Position numbers and translations under genes: made by a program
NCBI RefSeq assembly: GCF_018343615.1
Contig: NZ_JAGYPI010000004.1
Coordinates: 125,588 to 189,587, forward strand
Source of the DNA: Bacillus sp. FJAT-49736
GTDB taxonomy: Bacteria; Bacillota; Bacilli; Bacillales; Bacillaceae_C
Length of the DNA stretch: 64,000 bases
Direction: 5' to 3'
In this document: one piece after another, positions 25,432 through 34,229 of the stretch
Layout of the letters: each line of letters opens with the position of its first letter
How positions within the stretch are numbered: the stretch's first letter is position 1
The notes under the pieces: generated by a model
What the model was told of the DNA's origin: nothing
Database searches by the model: none
Seen by the model: only the letters and a program-made list of their open reading frames with translations

Positions 25432-26265
25432 CTATTGTATATTCCTTAATACATCTAACATCCCCAATAGATTATTCACTATTACATCTGCATCAGAAGG
25501 TTTACTAATTCCGTGAGGGTCAATCAAAAGAGTTTTGCACCCTAAAGCTTTAGCGGGGAATATATCATTGATTGCATTATCCCCTATACTCAGTATATTT
25601 TCATAGTGTACAGTGTATTTTTCCTGAATGCACTGGATATGCTGTTTGGTTTTGATGGGTTTTTGACCATTAAATACTTTATCTGTAAATATAGATGAAA
25701 ATCCTAATTTATCTAGAATGACTTCGCTGTCCTGTCTAGGGGAATTAGTGATTAAAACTAGTTTCTTAGATTGAGAAAGTCTGATCAGTATCTCCTTGAA
25801 TCCATTCATTCGCGTTAATATATAACTTGGTGACATCATATAATTCCGCGTTTCCATAAAGGATTGCTCTGCTAGCTCCTTTGTCAATCCATAATGCCTT
25901 GCAATGGCAGCTGGCACCCACCAAAGATCTCCGATATGGAAAAGAGAGTGGAAGTTAAACTGAATTGGTTCCTTGTATCGTTCAGCAATCTCAACATTAG
26001 CAACCTTTTTCCCATCCCATCGATAGGCTTCTAAGATGTGCCCATCTCGATAGTTTAATATTAAATCATTTTCAGCATCATAGCTCATTCCCATTTTTAA
26101 CGGATGTCTTCCTTCTAATACTGCTTTGTAATCAGCATTAAAGGCATCTTTATTGGTTGGTTCTAACTTCTCACAGAGAGCTTTTGCATAAAAATCAAAA
26201 TGATGTGTATCGTCATATAGTGTACCATCGAGGTCAAAAATAACTACTTTTATATCCTTAAACAA
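25432..26265 (-). CDS. HAD-superfamily hydrolase
   Basis: 277 aa. The start codon is TTG at 26265 with AAAGGG upstream. HAD motif I is IFDLDGTLYDD near residues 9-19, with the nucleophile Asp11. Motif II is LVLITNSP with Thr/Ser, and motif IV is SIGDNAINDI. It is longer than typical 220-aa members because of a large cap insertion (about residues 40-140). That cap has an unusual polar part (YDAENDLILNYRDGHILEAY) that I do not recognise. It probably acts on a phosphorylated metabolite. It may be co-transcribed with the upstream GGDEF gene, 27 bp away on the same strand. Confidence 0.85.
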   Translation of the reverse strand: MFKDIKVVIFDLDGTLYDDTHHFDFYAKALCEKLEPTNKDAFNADYKAVLEGRHPLKMGMSYDAENDLILNYRDGHILEAYRWDGKKVANVEIAERYKEPIQFNFHSLFHIGDLWWVPAAIARHYGLTKELAEQSFMETRNYMMSPSYILTRMNGFKEILIRLSQSKKLVLITNSPRQDSEVILDKLGFSSIFTDKVFNGQKPIKTKQHIQCIQEKYTVHYENILSIGDNAINDIFPAKALGCKTLLIDPHGISKPSDADVIVNNLLGMLDVLRNIQ

Positions 26266-26292
26266 TGTAAAAAATCCCTTTCGTTCTATATT

Positions 26293-27822
26293 TTAAAGGC
26301 TGCTTTCGTATGGATTGTTGCTTTTTATTAAAGCTTTCTCTTTATACATTTCCCTATCAGCATAATCTATTATTTCTTGAAGAGAAATGTTTTCAGTAGA
26401 ATCATAATAGAAAAGTCCATGACTGACGGATATAGTATAAGGCTTCCATTTTTTTGCGTTTTCTTCCTTTAATAACTCAACTATTTCCGTCCAAATTTTT
26501 TCTGCATGGTTCGTATGTTTGTCCATAAATGCAATAATAAATTCATCCCCACCGTAGCGAAAAATAATATCCTGGATGTCTAATCTAGACTTAATAATAG
26601 TACAAACCGTTTTAACAAGATAATCTCCTTCCGGGTGTCCATAATGATCATTTACTTGTTTAAGGTTATTAATATCGATAAATAATAATACAAATTGAGC
26701 TTTCTCTATCTTAGATTTCAGGATAATATTATGTAAAATCTCCATTCCCTTTCGTCTATTTAAAACTCCGGTTAGCATATCGGTAGTTGCGTACATTTCC
26801 AGCTCCGCTTCTATTTTTTTGAGATCCGTAATGTCTGTTACTCCCATTAGTACGCATTCACTATGCATATAATCTATCAATTTATAATTAACTAATACCC
26901 ACTTTTTGGATCCGACAGCCGTTTTTTGTTCTACTAAATAGTTATCTAAAAATCCTTCCGTTTTCAATTGTTTCATAATGGAGGCTCTTTCTTCCTCGCT
27001 AGAATAGAGAAGAACAGCGTCAAAGGAATCTAATTCTTCCTTTTTAACAGAATAAAAATCAAGAGCCTTGTCGTTTGCTAATATAATTTTTCCATCTTCC
27101 AAACTAATAAGAATAAGTGGATACGGATTTACATTAAAAAGATGGTGCAAATTTTGCTCCCCGTTTTGTATGACCAGTTGATTATGGAAGTCTTTTTTTC
27201 GGTAAATATAAAGTGCTGAATTAATAATAAAGGCAATAACAGCTGTTCCTGTTGAGTTAATTTGTTTTGAAATGAAATCATATTCTGCGTTATCATTAAA
27301 ATGAGATATACCGATTAAAAAAATAATGTGGGTACATAAAAGAATAAAAAAGAAATGCTTTGGGCGAATTGGAAAAAAGGCAGCTACACCTATCAGAATA
27401 ATAATATATGCATAGATATTCCCATTTAGCTGTTGGCTATTAATAGAAGCTAATGCACCACCCATTATATATGAAAAAATATAGATATATATGGTTATCG
27501 TTATCCAGATGGAATGTTGAACCTTCTCACTTCTGAAAATGTTATGTATAAATAGAAAAACAATGGAGAGTATAAAGCCATTTAAATGAATGCCTGCTAA
27601 TATAAATGGAAAATTGTTTTCCGGGACATCTTTAAATAATAAAAGGTCAGAGTAAAAAAAATAAACGAATAAAAAAGGCAGAATAATGGAAGTGTATTTG
27701 ATTCTGGATAACAAAAGAATATTATTGGAAATAGTAAATGCCGTATTACCTCTAATATCCTCATCAACATGATTGCGTTTGATTTTTGAAGTGAATGAAC
27801 ATTTTGATGATAAATTCCTCAA
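26293..27822 (-). CDS. Membrane PAS-GGDEF diguanylate cyclase
   Basis: 509 aa from a TTG start at 27822 with AAAGGACGG upstream. Residues about 40-215 hold six or so membrane helices, an integral sensory region. A PAS domain (about 225-340) includes NPYPLILISLEDGKIILAN. The GGDEF domain (about 350-500) has the intact active site YGGDEF and the usual DMLTGVLNRR at its start, so it probably makes cyclic di-GMP. The inhibitory RxxD site before GGDEF is absent (D-I-Q-D). It is divergent from dlt and leads into the HAD gene. Confidence 0.9.
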   Translation of the reverse strand: MRNLSSKCSFTSKIKRNHVDEDIRGNTAFTISNNILLLSRIKYTSIILPFLFVYFFYSDLLLFKDVPENNFPFILAGIHLNGFILSIVFLFIHNIFRSEKVQHSIWITITIYIYIFSYIMGGALASINSQQLNGNIYAYIIILIGVAAFFPIRPKHFFFILLCTHIIFLIGISHFNDNAEYDFISKQINSTGTAVIAFIINSALYIYRKKDFHNQLVIQNGEQNLHHLFNVNPYPLILISLEDGKIILANDKALDFYSVKKEELDSFDAVLLYSSEEERASIMKQLKTEGFLDNYLVEQKTAVGSKKWVLVNYKLIDYMHSECVLMGVTDITDLKKIEAELEMYATTDMLTGVLNRRKGMEILHNIILKSKIEKAQFVLLFIDINNLKQVNDHYGHPEGDYLVKTVCTIIKSRLDIQDIIFRYGGDEFIIAFMDKHTNHAEKIWTEIVELLKEENAKKWKPYTISVSHGLFYYDSTENISLQEIIDYADREMYKEKALIKSNNPYESSL

Positions 27823-28052
27823 AGAAGTACCGTCCTTTAATTTTACAATTGTACTTATTCCACTGAATAGTATATGAAACGAACATTAAAATAGCAATTG
27901 ACAAAAAAAGTATTTTCAAAGTAGTATAAAATGCTGAGTTCCTTATTCGTGAAAATGTATATTCTGTGACAAACAAACTATTTTAGATAAAAAAACTTAA
28001 ATTAGTCTTAAAATAATTGAACTTTTTTAATGATTTTTTCATCCTTTTTTCA

Positions 28053-28079
28053 TGAAACTATTTTAAGATGAAATACGTC
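28053..28079 (+). promoter_or_regulatory. Candidate ECF sigma promoter of the dlt operon
   Basis: TGAAAC (28053-28058), a 17-bp spacer and CGTC (28076-28079) match the consensus shared by sigma-M, sigma-X and sigma-W of Bacillus. In B. subtilis the dlt operon is under sigma-X, so the position is biologically sensible. It is about 140 bp upstream of dltX. Confidence 0.65.
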
Positions 28080-28080
28080 T

Positions 28081-28137
28081 ATTAGATATTGTAAAAAAAC
28101 TGTAAACAAAAAACAGTTTCTGACAAAAATATCTAAT
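28081..28137 (+). promoter_or_regulatory. Nested inverted repeat in the dlt leader
   Basis: Outer arms ATTAGATATT (28081-28090) and AATATCTAAT (28128-28137) are perfect 10-bp complements. Inside, AAACTG (28097-28102) pairs with CAGTTT (28114-28119). No T-run follows, so it is not a terminator. It starts at about the expected transcription start of the ECF promoter and could be an RNA hairpin or an operator. Confidence 0.55.
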
Positions 28138-28217
28138 TAATAAATGGTTACCCTAATGAATGATGTCTCTATAACAAGGACTATATAAGGGAATTAAGCT
28201 TGAAAGGGTGCTTTTCT

Positions 28218-28364
28218 ATGAAGAAGCCAAAAAAGAAGCCAGAAAACATTGGTTTGTGGTGGAGTCTTCGCACATTGTATTATTTGCTCATTCTGATTTT
28301 ACTTGTGTTGATTTATGGATTTCATGATATGAGTGCAGGCCCATTTATATATAGCGAATTTTAA
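28218..28364 (+). CDS. dltX: DltX, small membrane protein of teichoic acid D-alanylation
   Basis: 48 aa. A basic N-terminus (MKKPKKKPEN) is followed by GLWWSLRTLYY and one membrane helix (about 20-34). It ends in SAGPFIYSEF, and the FIYxEF end is the conserved C-terminal motif of DltX. DltX is the short peptide encoded ahead of dltA in many Firmicutes and is needed for D-alanine transfer by the Dlt machine. AAAGGGTG precedes the start. dltA begins 18 nt after its stop. Confidence 0.92.
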   Translation: MKKPKKKPENIGLWWSLRTLYYLLILILLVLIYGFHDMSAGPFIYSEF

Positions 28365-28382
28365 TGACCAGGAGGAGAAACG

Positions 28383-29903
28383 ATGAACATAATTAAATCA
28401 GTGCAACAATTGGCTGTTATGTATCCTGATCGATCTGCATTTATAAATCGAGATGATTCTGTCACGTATGGGGAATTGTGGGATCAGTCCAACCGATTAG
28501 CAACCTATATTAAGAAGCATGCAGAACAGCAGCGCTCTCCAATTATTGTATATGGTCATATGGCACCTGAAATGGTGATTTCCTTTCTAGGAAGTGTAAA
28601 AGCTGGACATCCATATATTCCAGTGGACGTTTCGATACCGATAGATCGAGTAAAGCGAATATTAGAAAGCTCCAAAGCGGAATTTTTCTTAGTTACGGAG
28701 GAAATAGAGAGCTCTTATTTTGAAAGCTATCCAATCAAAATGATTCAAAGTGAGGAGCTCCACCATATCTTAAGCAGGCATACAGATGAGGCATCGGAAG
28801 AGAACTGGGTAAAAGAAGAGGATACTTTTTATATTATCTATACATCTGGAAGTACAGGAAATCCAAAGGGTGTGCAAATTACAACGAATAATTTACACAG
28901 TTATGTGAAGTGGATGTTGGAGGATTTCCCCATCGAGGAACATAGGGTTTTCTTAAATCAAGCGCCATTTTCCTTTGATTTATCAGTAATGGATCTTTAT
29001 CCATCCCTTTGTACTGGAGGTACACTTTTGGCGATTACAAAGGATATGATTGCAAACCCAAAACTGCTTTTCGAGGAGTTAAAACGATCTAATATCCATG
29101 TTTGGACATCTACTCCGTCTTTCGCCCAAATGTGCTTGATGGAACCTTCCTTTACGAACGAAATGCTTCCAAACCTTGAAGTGTTTTTGTTTTGTGGTGA
29201 GGTTCTCTCCGCAGAGGTTGCGCGCCAATTAAAGGAAAGATTTCCTCGTGCGAGAGTCTTTAACTTATATGGCCCAACGGAAGCCACTGTTGCCATAACA
29301 ATGGTCGAGGTAACGGATAAATTATTAGCGGAACACTCCATTCTTCCAATTGGATTTTGTAAGAGAGATACAAGACTATTAATTGTGGATGAAGACGGTA
29401 AGCAGCTTCCAGAGGGAGAAAAAGGCGAGATGATAATTGTTGGACCAAGTGTAAGTATTGGCTACTTGGGAGAAAAAGAGCTGACAAATAAATCTTTCTT
29501 TATCAAGGATGGAGAGAGAGCTTATAAAACAGGCGATGCTGGGTTTGAAAAAAATGGATTGTTCTATTATCAAGGAAGACTTGATTTTCAAGTCAAAGTG
29601 CATGGATACCGTATGGAGTTAGAAGAAATTGAGTATAACATTGCGAAATCCCAATTTGTTGAGGCTTGTGTAGTGGTGCCAGTTTACAAGGATGGTAAAG
29701 TGGATTATTTATCAGCAATGATTGTTCCCGGGAAGCATTCTTTCGAAAAAGAGTACCAATTAACAGGTGCGATTAAGAAAGAACTTTCTAAGCTTTTACC
29801 AGCCTATATGGTACCTAGAAAATTTTCTTATACACATAGTTTGCCAATGACACCAAACGGTAAGGTAGATCGCAAGAAACTATCTGCAGAGGTAATGGCA
29901 TGA
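28383..29903 (+). CDS. dltA: D-alanine--D-alanyl carrier protein ligase DltA
   Basis: 506 aa, the normal DltA length, with AGGAGG upstream. It belongs to the adenylate-forming family: P-loop YTSGSTGNPKG (153-163), LYGPTEAT (A5 region), YKTGD (A7), and the C-terminal PNGKVDRKKL with the catalytic Lys of A10. It activates D-alanine with ATP and loads it onto the phosphopantetheine of DltC in the cytoplasm. Its last bases overlap dltB by 4 (ATGA). Confidence 0.97.
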   Translation: MNIIKSVQQLAVMYPDRSAFINRDDSVTYGELWDQSNRLATYIKKHAEQQRSPIIVYGHMAPEMVISFLGSVKAGHPYIPVDVSIPIDRVKRILESSKAEFFLVTEEIESSYFESYPIKMIQSEELHHILSRHTDEASEENWVKEEDTFYIIYTSGSTGNPKGVQITTNNLHSYVKWMLEDFPIEEHRVFLNQAPFSFDLSVMDLYPSLCTGGTLLAITKDMIANPKLLFEELKRSNIHVWTSTPSFAQMCLMEPSFTNEMLPNLEVFLFCGEVLSAEVARQLKERFPRARVFNLYGPTEATVAITMVEVTDKLLAEHSILPIGFCKRDTRLLIVDEDGKQLPEGEKGEMIIVGPSVSIGYLGEKELTNKSFFIKDGERAYKTGDAGFEKNGLFYYQGRLDFQVKVHGYRMELEEIEYNIAKSQFVEACVVVPVYKDGKVDYLSAMIVPGKHSFEKEYQLTGAIKKELSKLLPAYMVPRKFSYTHSLPMTPNGKVDRKKLSAEVMA

Positions 29904-31066
29904 TTCCGTACGAAAAATTTGTCTTTTTCTTGATTATAGCAATCCTTTTATTACCAACGATTATTATGGGCCTTAAGGGTAAACAATCCAGATCCTATAA
30001 TATGGTAATCACGGTTATCATGTTAGCAATTATTTTTGCTAACAGCTTAATGGGGATTGTTTCTTTAATTGTATACACCATATGGCAGGTTTTATTGGTC
30101 AAAGGTTATGCAACATACCGGCAAAAGGAAAATAAAACATCTATCTTTGTTTGGGCAGTGGTAGGATCCATCTTGCCATTAGCCCTAGTTAAGATTTTCC
30201 CCTTTCTGGGAATTAATCATCTGATTGGTTTCTTAGGGATTTCTTATCTAACCTTTAAAGCTGTGCAAATGATTATGGAGATTAGAGATGGTCTTATAAA
30301 AAATGATATACCTTTAAAAGATTTTCTATATTTTCTTTTGTTTTTTCCAACCATTTCATCAGGTCCCATTGATCGCTGGCGAAGATTTCAGAAAGATAAT
30401 GTAGCTGTACCAACAAAGGAACAATATTATGAGCTCTTATATTTAGGAATTAACAAGATATTTAAAGGATTTTTATATAAATTTATTATCGCTTATTTGC
30501 TTCATCATTATTTGATTAGTTATTTGCCAAGTAATCCTTATGTGCCTTTATCGCCATTACTAGGAAATATAATGTATATGTACTCATATAGTTTATATTT
30601 ATTCTTTGATTTTGCAGGATACAGTGCTTTTGCAATTGGAGTCAGTTATTTAATGGGAATAAAGACTCCGGAAAACTTTAATGCCCCATTTATCAGCAGG
30701 AATATAAAGGATTTCTGGAATAGATGGCATATGACATTGTCATTCTGGTTCCGGGATTATGTATATATGCGATTTGTACTTTGGATGACAAAGAAAAAAT
30801 GGATCCGTGATCGCTATACTACTTCAAATATAGGCTACACTTTATTATTTTTAATTATGGGCTTTTGGCATGGGATTGCCGTCCAATATATTGTTTACGG
30901 ACTCTATATGGCTGCTCTAATGATTGGCTTTGACTATTTCGACAGATGGAACAGAAAGCATAAATTTTGGCCGAAAAATAAAGTTACGCATGTAATTTCC
31001 GTCATTATCACATTTCACTTTGTTTGTTTCGGTTTATATATCTTTTCAGGACAATTATTTCGTTAA
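29900..31066 (+). CDS. dltB: D-alanyl transfer membrane protein DltB (MBOAT family)
   Basis: 388 aa with about 11 membrane segments. It is an MBOAT acyltransferase; the catalytic His324 lies in MGFWHGIAVQY. The conserved FPTISSGPIDRWRRF and NIKDFWNRWHMTLSFWFRDYVY blocks are typical of DltB, where the latter forms the funnel that meets DltC. It takes D-alanine from DltC across the membrane. It sits between dltA (4-bp overlap) and dltC (15-nt gap). Confidence 0.97.
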   Translation: MIPYEKFVFFLIIAILLLPTIIMGLKGKQSRSYNMVITVIMLAIIFANSLMGIVSLIVYTIWQVLLVKGYATYRQKENKTSIFVWAVVGSILPLALVKIFPFLGINHLIGFLGISYLTFKAVQMIMEIRDGLIKNDIPLKDFLYFLLFFPTISSGPIDRWRRFQKDNVAVPTKEQYYELLYLGINKIFKGFLYKFIIAYLLHHYLISYLPSNPYVPLSPLLGNIMYMYSYSLYLFFDFAGYSAFAIGVSYLMGIKTPENFNAPFISRNIKDFWNRWHMTLSFWFRDYVYMRFVLWMTKKKWIRDRYTTSNIGYTLLFLIMGFWHGIAVQYIVYGLYMAALMIGFDYFDRWNRKHKFWPKNKVTHVISVIITFHFVCFGLYIFSGQLFR

Positions 31067-31081
31067 AGGAGATTAAGTATT

Positions 31082-31315
31082 ATGGAAAAACAAGATATCA
31101 TCAATTTATTAGCGGAGATTTGCCAAGATGACGTTGTAAAGGAAGACCCGAATATTGATCTTTTTGAGACAGGACTATTGGATTCCTTTGGCACCATTAA
31201 TCTTTTAGTGGAGATTGACGAGCGTTTCGGTATTAATATACCGATAACAGAATTTAATCGCGAGGAGTGGAATACTCCGAACAATATAGCTGAGAAATTA
31301 GCTGAACACCAATGA
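31082..31315 (+). CDS. dltC: D-alanyl carrier protein DltC
   Basis: 77 aa acyl-carrier-type protein. The phosphopantetheine attachment motif is LLDSFG with Ser35. It is acidic with four helices predicted, as in DltC (usually 78-79 aa). It receives D-alanine from DltA and docks on DltB. The ATG follows AAAGGAG. Its stop overlaps the dltD start (ATGA). Confidence 0.97.
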   Translation: MEKQDIINLLAEICQDDVVKEDPNIDLFETGLLDSFGTINLLVEIDERFGINIPITEFNREEWNTPNNIAEKLAEHQ

Positions 31316-32508
31316 GAAAATATGCTTTTGGCCCACTTATAATAGCTATTGTGCTATTTTTAGGGTTATTATTTGTACCAAACGCTTGGATCGGACATTT
31401 AATTTCGAACAAAAAGGTTGAAAAGGATGCAACGACCCTAAGCCCATTAATGTTTCAAGGCGACTATGTACAAAGCAGGATGCTGAAGGATGATAAATAC
31501 TTTCCGATATATGGGTCATCTGAATTGTCAAGGTTTGATCCATTTCATCCTTCCAATTATTTTGAAGCAAATCCGCAGGGATTTACACCTTTTCTTGTTG
31601 GCCGTGGCGGTACGCAATCATTAGTGCAATTTATGAATTTTGCCGCCCATGCGGATCAAATAAAGGGAAAGAAATTGGTTTTTATCATTTCTCCGCAGTG
31701 GTTTCATAAAGGTGGGATTGATAGTGTGCATTTTGATCCAAACTATTCGATGCTGCAGGCATATGATCTAGCCTTTAATAAAGATATTGATCCTAGGTTG
31801 AAGAGAGAGGCTATAAGAAGGCTGCTTAAATTCGATGTTGTAAAAAGAGATTATATGCTTTCGGCCATGTACCGTTCGGAAATCAGCCATCCTACAGGAC
31901 CGACAAAATGGAAAGATAATGCTATTAAACCTCTTGCATATATGAATTGGAAGCTTCTTGAAAAGAAGGATTTGTATTATTCTCTCTACGGTGGATATAA
32001 GCATAAACTTTATAAAGACCCTAAGCTTGTAAAAGGTAAATCATGGGGTGAGTTGAAACAGCTGGCAACCCAATATGGTGAGAAAAGAGCTAAGGGAAAT
32101 CCTTTTGATGTAACAGATAGTTTTTATAAAAAGAAAGTCCTTCCTATTCAACATAGGATGAGAAATCATAATAGGCATGCGACATATGCTAATTCAATTG
32201 AATATAAAGATTTTCAAATGATCCTAGATCTCTTAAAGGAAAAGGGAGCAGAACCGATATTTGTCACGATTCCAGTGAATGGAAAATGGTATGATTATAC
32301 AGGATTTCCTAAGGAAGGTCGGGATGTATTTTATAAAAAGATTAAAAAGCAAGTAGAGGCAGAAGGATTTCCAATTGTTGATTTATCAGGACATGAGTAC
32401 GACCCATACTTTTTAAAAGATACGATGCATATATCATGGAAAGGCTGGGTATATGTAGATAAAGCAATGGAACAGCATTGGAAGACTAAAAACCCACGAG
32501 TCGATTGA
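31312..32508 (+). CDS. dltD: D-alanyl transfer protein DltD
   Basis: 398 aa. One N-terminal helix (about 6-26) anchors an extracellular SGNH-hydrolase-like domain. The nucleophile region is IYGSSELSRF (Ser69/Ser70), and the late catalytic Asp and His are in KDTMHISW (Asp370, His373). DltD works on the outer face in the final transfer of D-alanine to teichoic acids. It is the last gene of the operon and is followed by a terminator. The complete dltXABCD set predicts resistance to cationic peptides through reduced wall charge. Confidence 0.96.
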   Translation: MRKYAFGPLIIAIVLFLGLLFVPNAWIGHLISNKKVEKDATTLSPLMFQGDYVQSRMLKDDKYFPIYGSSELSRFDPFHPSNYFEANPQGFTPFLVGRGGTQSLVQFMNFAAHADQIKGKKLVFIISPQWFHKGGIDSVHFDPNYSMLQAYDLAFNKDIDPRLKREAIRRLLKFDVVKRDYMLSAMYRSEISHPTGPTKWKDNAIKPLAYMNWKLLEKKDLYYSLYGGYKHKLYKDPKLVKGKSWGELKQLATQYGEKRAKGNPFDVTDSFYKKKVLPIQHRMRNHNRHATYANSIEYKDFQMILDLLKEKGAEPIFVTIPVNGKWYDYTGFPKEGRDVFYKKIKKQVEAEGFPIVDLSGHEYDPYFLKDTMHISWKGWVYVDKAMEQHWKTKNPRVD

Positions 32509-32525
32509 CTTGTGGGCTTTTTCTG
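32491..32525 (+). terminator. Intrinsic terminator of the dlt operon
   Basis: CCCACGAGTC pairs with GACTTGTGGG (one G-U) around GATT, followed by CTTTTTCT. It overlaps the end of dltD. Confidence 0.88.
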
Positions 32526-32669
32526 TCTATTGGCTATAATAACGATGACTAAAATTACCATCTATATTTTATTATATTAGCACTTTACCATGATAGAGAA
32601 TTGAAGTATACTAAATCCATAAACTTATAAAAAGATATAGTAGAAAACATCTCAGAAGGGTGATATAGA

Positions 32670-34112
32670 ATGGAAACAAAAAAATGGGGGTTATGGATTT
32701 TAACCACATTTGTAGTTGGTAATATGGTAGGAGGCGGTATTTTTATGCTTCCTGCAAATCTAGCACAAGTATCGAGTCCGACTGGAGCAACTCTTGCATG
32801 GCTTGCTACGGGATTTGGAGTTTTTATGATTGCATTAGTATTTGGCAATCTGGCAACTAGAAGACCAGAATTAAAAGCAGGTCCACAAAGCTATGCTCAA
32901 GAATTATTCCGCTCCAAAAAAGCGGGAAGAGCAGCAGGATTTAGTATGGCCTGGGGATATTGGGCAGCAAATTGGTCCGCAACAGCGTCCGTTATTATTT
33001 CCTTTGCGGGCTATTTAACAACGTTCTTCCCTATTATGCAAAGTAAAAAAACATTGTTTTCTATAGGGAGCTTCCAGCTTGAATATGGAAAATGTCTTAC
33101 TTTTATTATATGTACTATCATGCTGTGGGGAATTCAATTTATTCTTTCCAAAAGCTTCAACAGTGCCGGAAAATTGAATCTTACAGCGACAATTACAAAA
33201 GTGATTGGTTTTCTGCTCTTTGTAATAGCTACTATTTTTGTGTTCGATGCAGCAAATTTAGGGAATGCGAAAGCATTTATGGATGTGTCAGGAAATAAGG
33301 TTGGTCTTGGCGGCCAGATGAATGCAGGGGCTATTGCAACACTGTGGGCATTTATTGGGATTGAATCAGCAGTGATGCTTTCTAACCGTGCCAAGTCTCA
33401 AAAGGATGTAAAAAAGGCAACTATTATAGGTCTATTCATCTCATTACTTATTTATATTGGAATTACCTTATTAACGATGGGGGCACTGCCTCAGGATCAA
33501 TTAAGGGAATCGCAGAAGCCTTTAGTAGATGCCTTAGGTATGGTAGTTGGGCATAGTGGAACATATATTATGGCGATATTGGCTCTTATCTCGCTATTTG
33601 GGTCGACGGTAGGCTGGATTGTTGTAAGCTCAGAAGTACCTTATCAAGCTGCGAAGTCTGGTATATTTCCAACCTTCTTTGCAAAAGCAAATAAATCAGG
33701 TAGCCCGATTAAATCATTGACCATAACAAATATTATGACACAGGTATTCCTATTTGCTACGATTTCAGGGACTGTTACAGAGGCTTATAATTTTGCAATA
33801 GTCGTAGCAACTTTGGCTTATTTAATTCCATATTTAGTTTCCGCGGTTTATCAGCTAAAGCTGGTTGTTACAGGGGAAACATATGATACGCTGCATGGAT
33901 CAAGAAAGTTGGATGGAATTATTACTGTTATAGCGATTCTATATTCCTTCTGGGTTATTAAGACAGGGACGGCTGATATGAAAACCTTCTTGCTAGGAAT
34001 TGGACTATTTGCAGTAGGTTTCGTATTTTATCCTTTTTTGATGAAAGAGCCTATACAAAAACAAAAAGAGGCTGAAGCAATCAGCACCGTTGCTCAAAAG
34101 AACCAAGTTTAG
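32670..34112 (+). CDS. Basic amino acid/polyamine antiporter (APC superfamily)
   Basis: 480 aa with 12 membrane helices. The first helix has GNMVGGGIFMLP, the substrate-binding G-x-G-x-x-x-LP motif of the basic amino acid/polyamine antiporter (APA) group that includes ArcD and LysP-like exchangers. Other family marks are GPQSYAQELF and ATLWAFIGIESAV. It probably exchanges arginine, ornithine or lysine. No arginine deiminase or decarboxylase gene is adjacent, so the exact pair of substrates is open. AAGGGTG precedes the ATG. The terminator overlaps the stop codon. Confidence 0.87.
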   Translation: METKKWGLWILTTFVVGNMVGGGIFMLPANLAQVSSPTGATLAWLATGFGVFMIALVFGNLATRRPELKAGPQSYAQELFRSKKAGRAAGFSMAWGYWAANWSATASVIISFAGYLTTFFPIMQSKKTLFSIGSFQLEYGKCLTFIICTIMLWGIQFILSKSFNSAGKLNLTATITKVIGFLLFVIATIFVFDAANLGNAKAFMDVSGNKVGLGGQMNAGAIATLWAFIGIESAVMLSNRAKSQKDVKKATIIGLFISLLIYIGITLLTMGALPQDQLRESQKPLVDALGMVVGHSGTYIMAILALISLFGSTVGWIVVSSEVPYQAAKSGIFPTFFAKANKSGSPIKSLTITNIMTQVFLFATISGTVTEAYNFAIVVATLAYLIPYLVSAVYQLKLVVTGETYDTLHGSRKLDGIITVIAILYSFWVIKTGTADMKTFLLGIGLFAVGFVFYPFLMKEPIQKQKEAEAISTVAQKNQV

Positions 34113-34130
34113 TGCTTGGTTCTTTTTTTT
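34098..34130 (+). terminator. Intrinsic terminator of the antiporter gene
   Basis: AAGAACCAAG pairs with CTTGGTTCTT around TTTAGTG, followed by TTTTTT. Confidence 0.9.
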
Positions 34131-34229
34131 GTATTTTTTAAGCTTTTTATTGAACCTTAGAAGCGAATCAGACGTCTATTATTTATAATAAAAAATAATA
34201 TGCTCGGAAGTTTCTTAAGGAGAAAGAAA

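Larger units (their letters stand above)
27823..28217. other. Regulatory region between the GGDEF gene and dlt
   Basis: The 395-bp divergent region holds an ECF-type promoter (28053-28079), a TTCAT pair 11 bp apart (28038-28053) and a long nested inverted repeat (28081-28137). A plus-strand TTGACA (27898-27903) with TAGTAT 18 bp downstream could be a vegetative promoter. No extra gene is seen. Confidence 0.55.
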
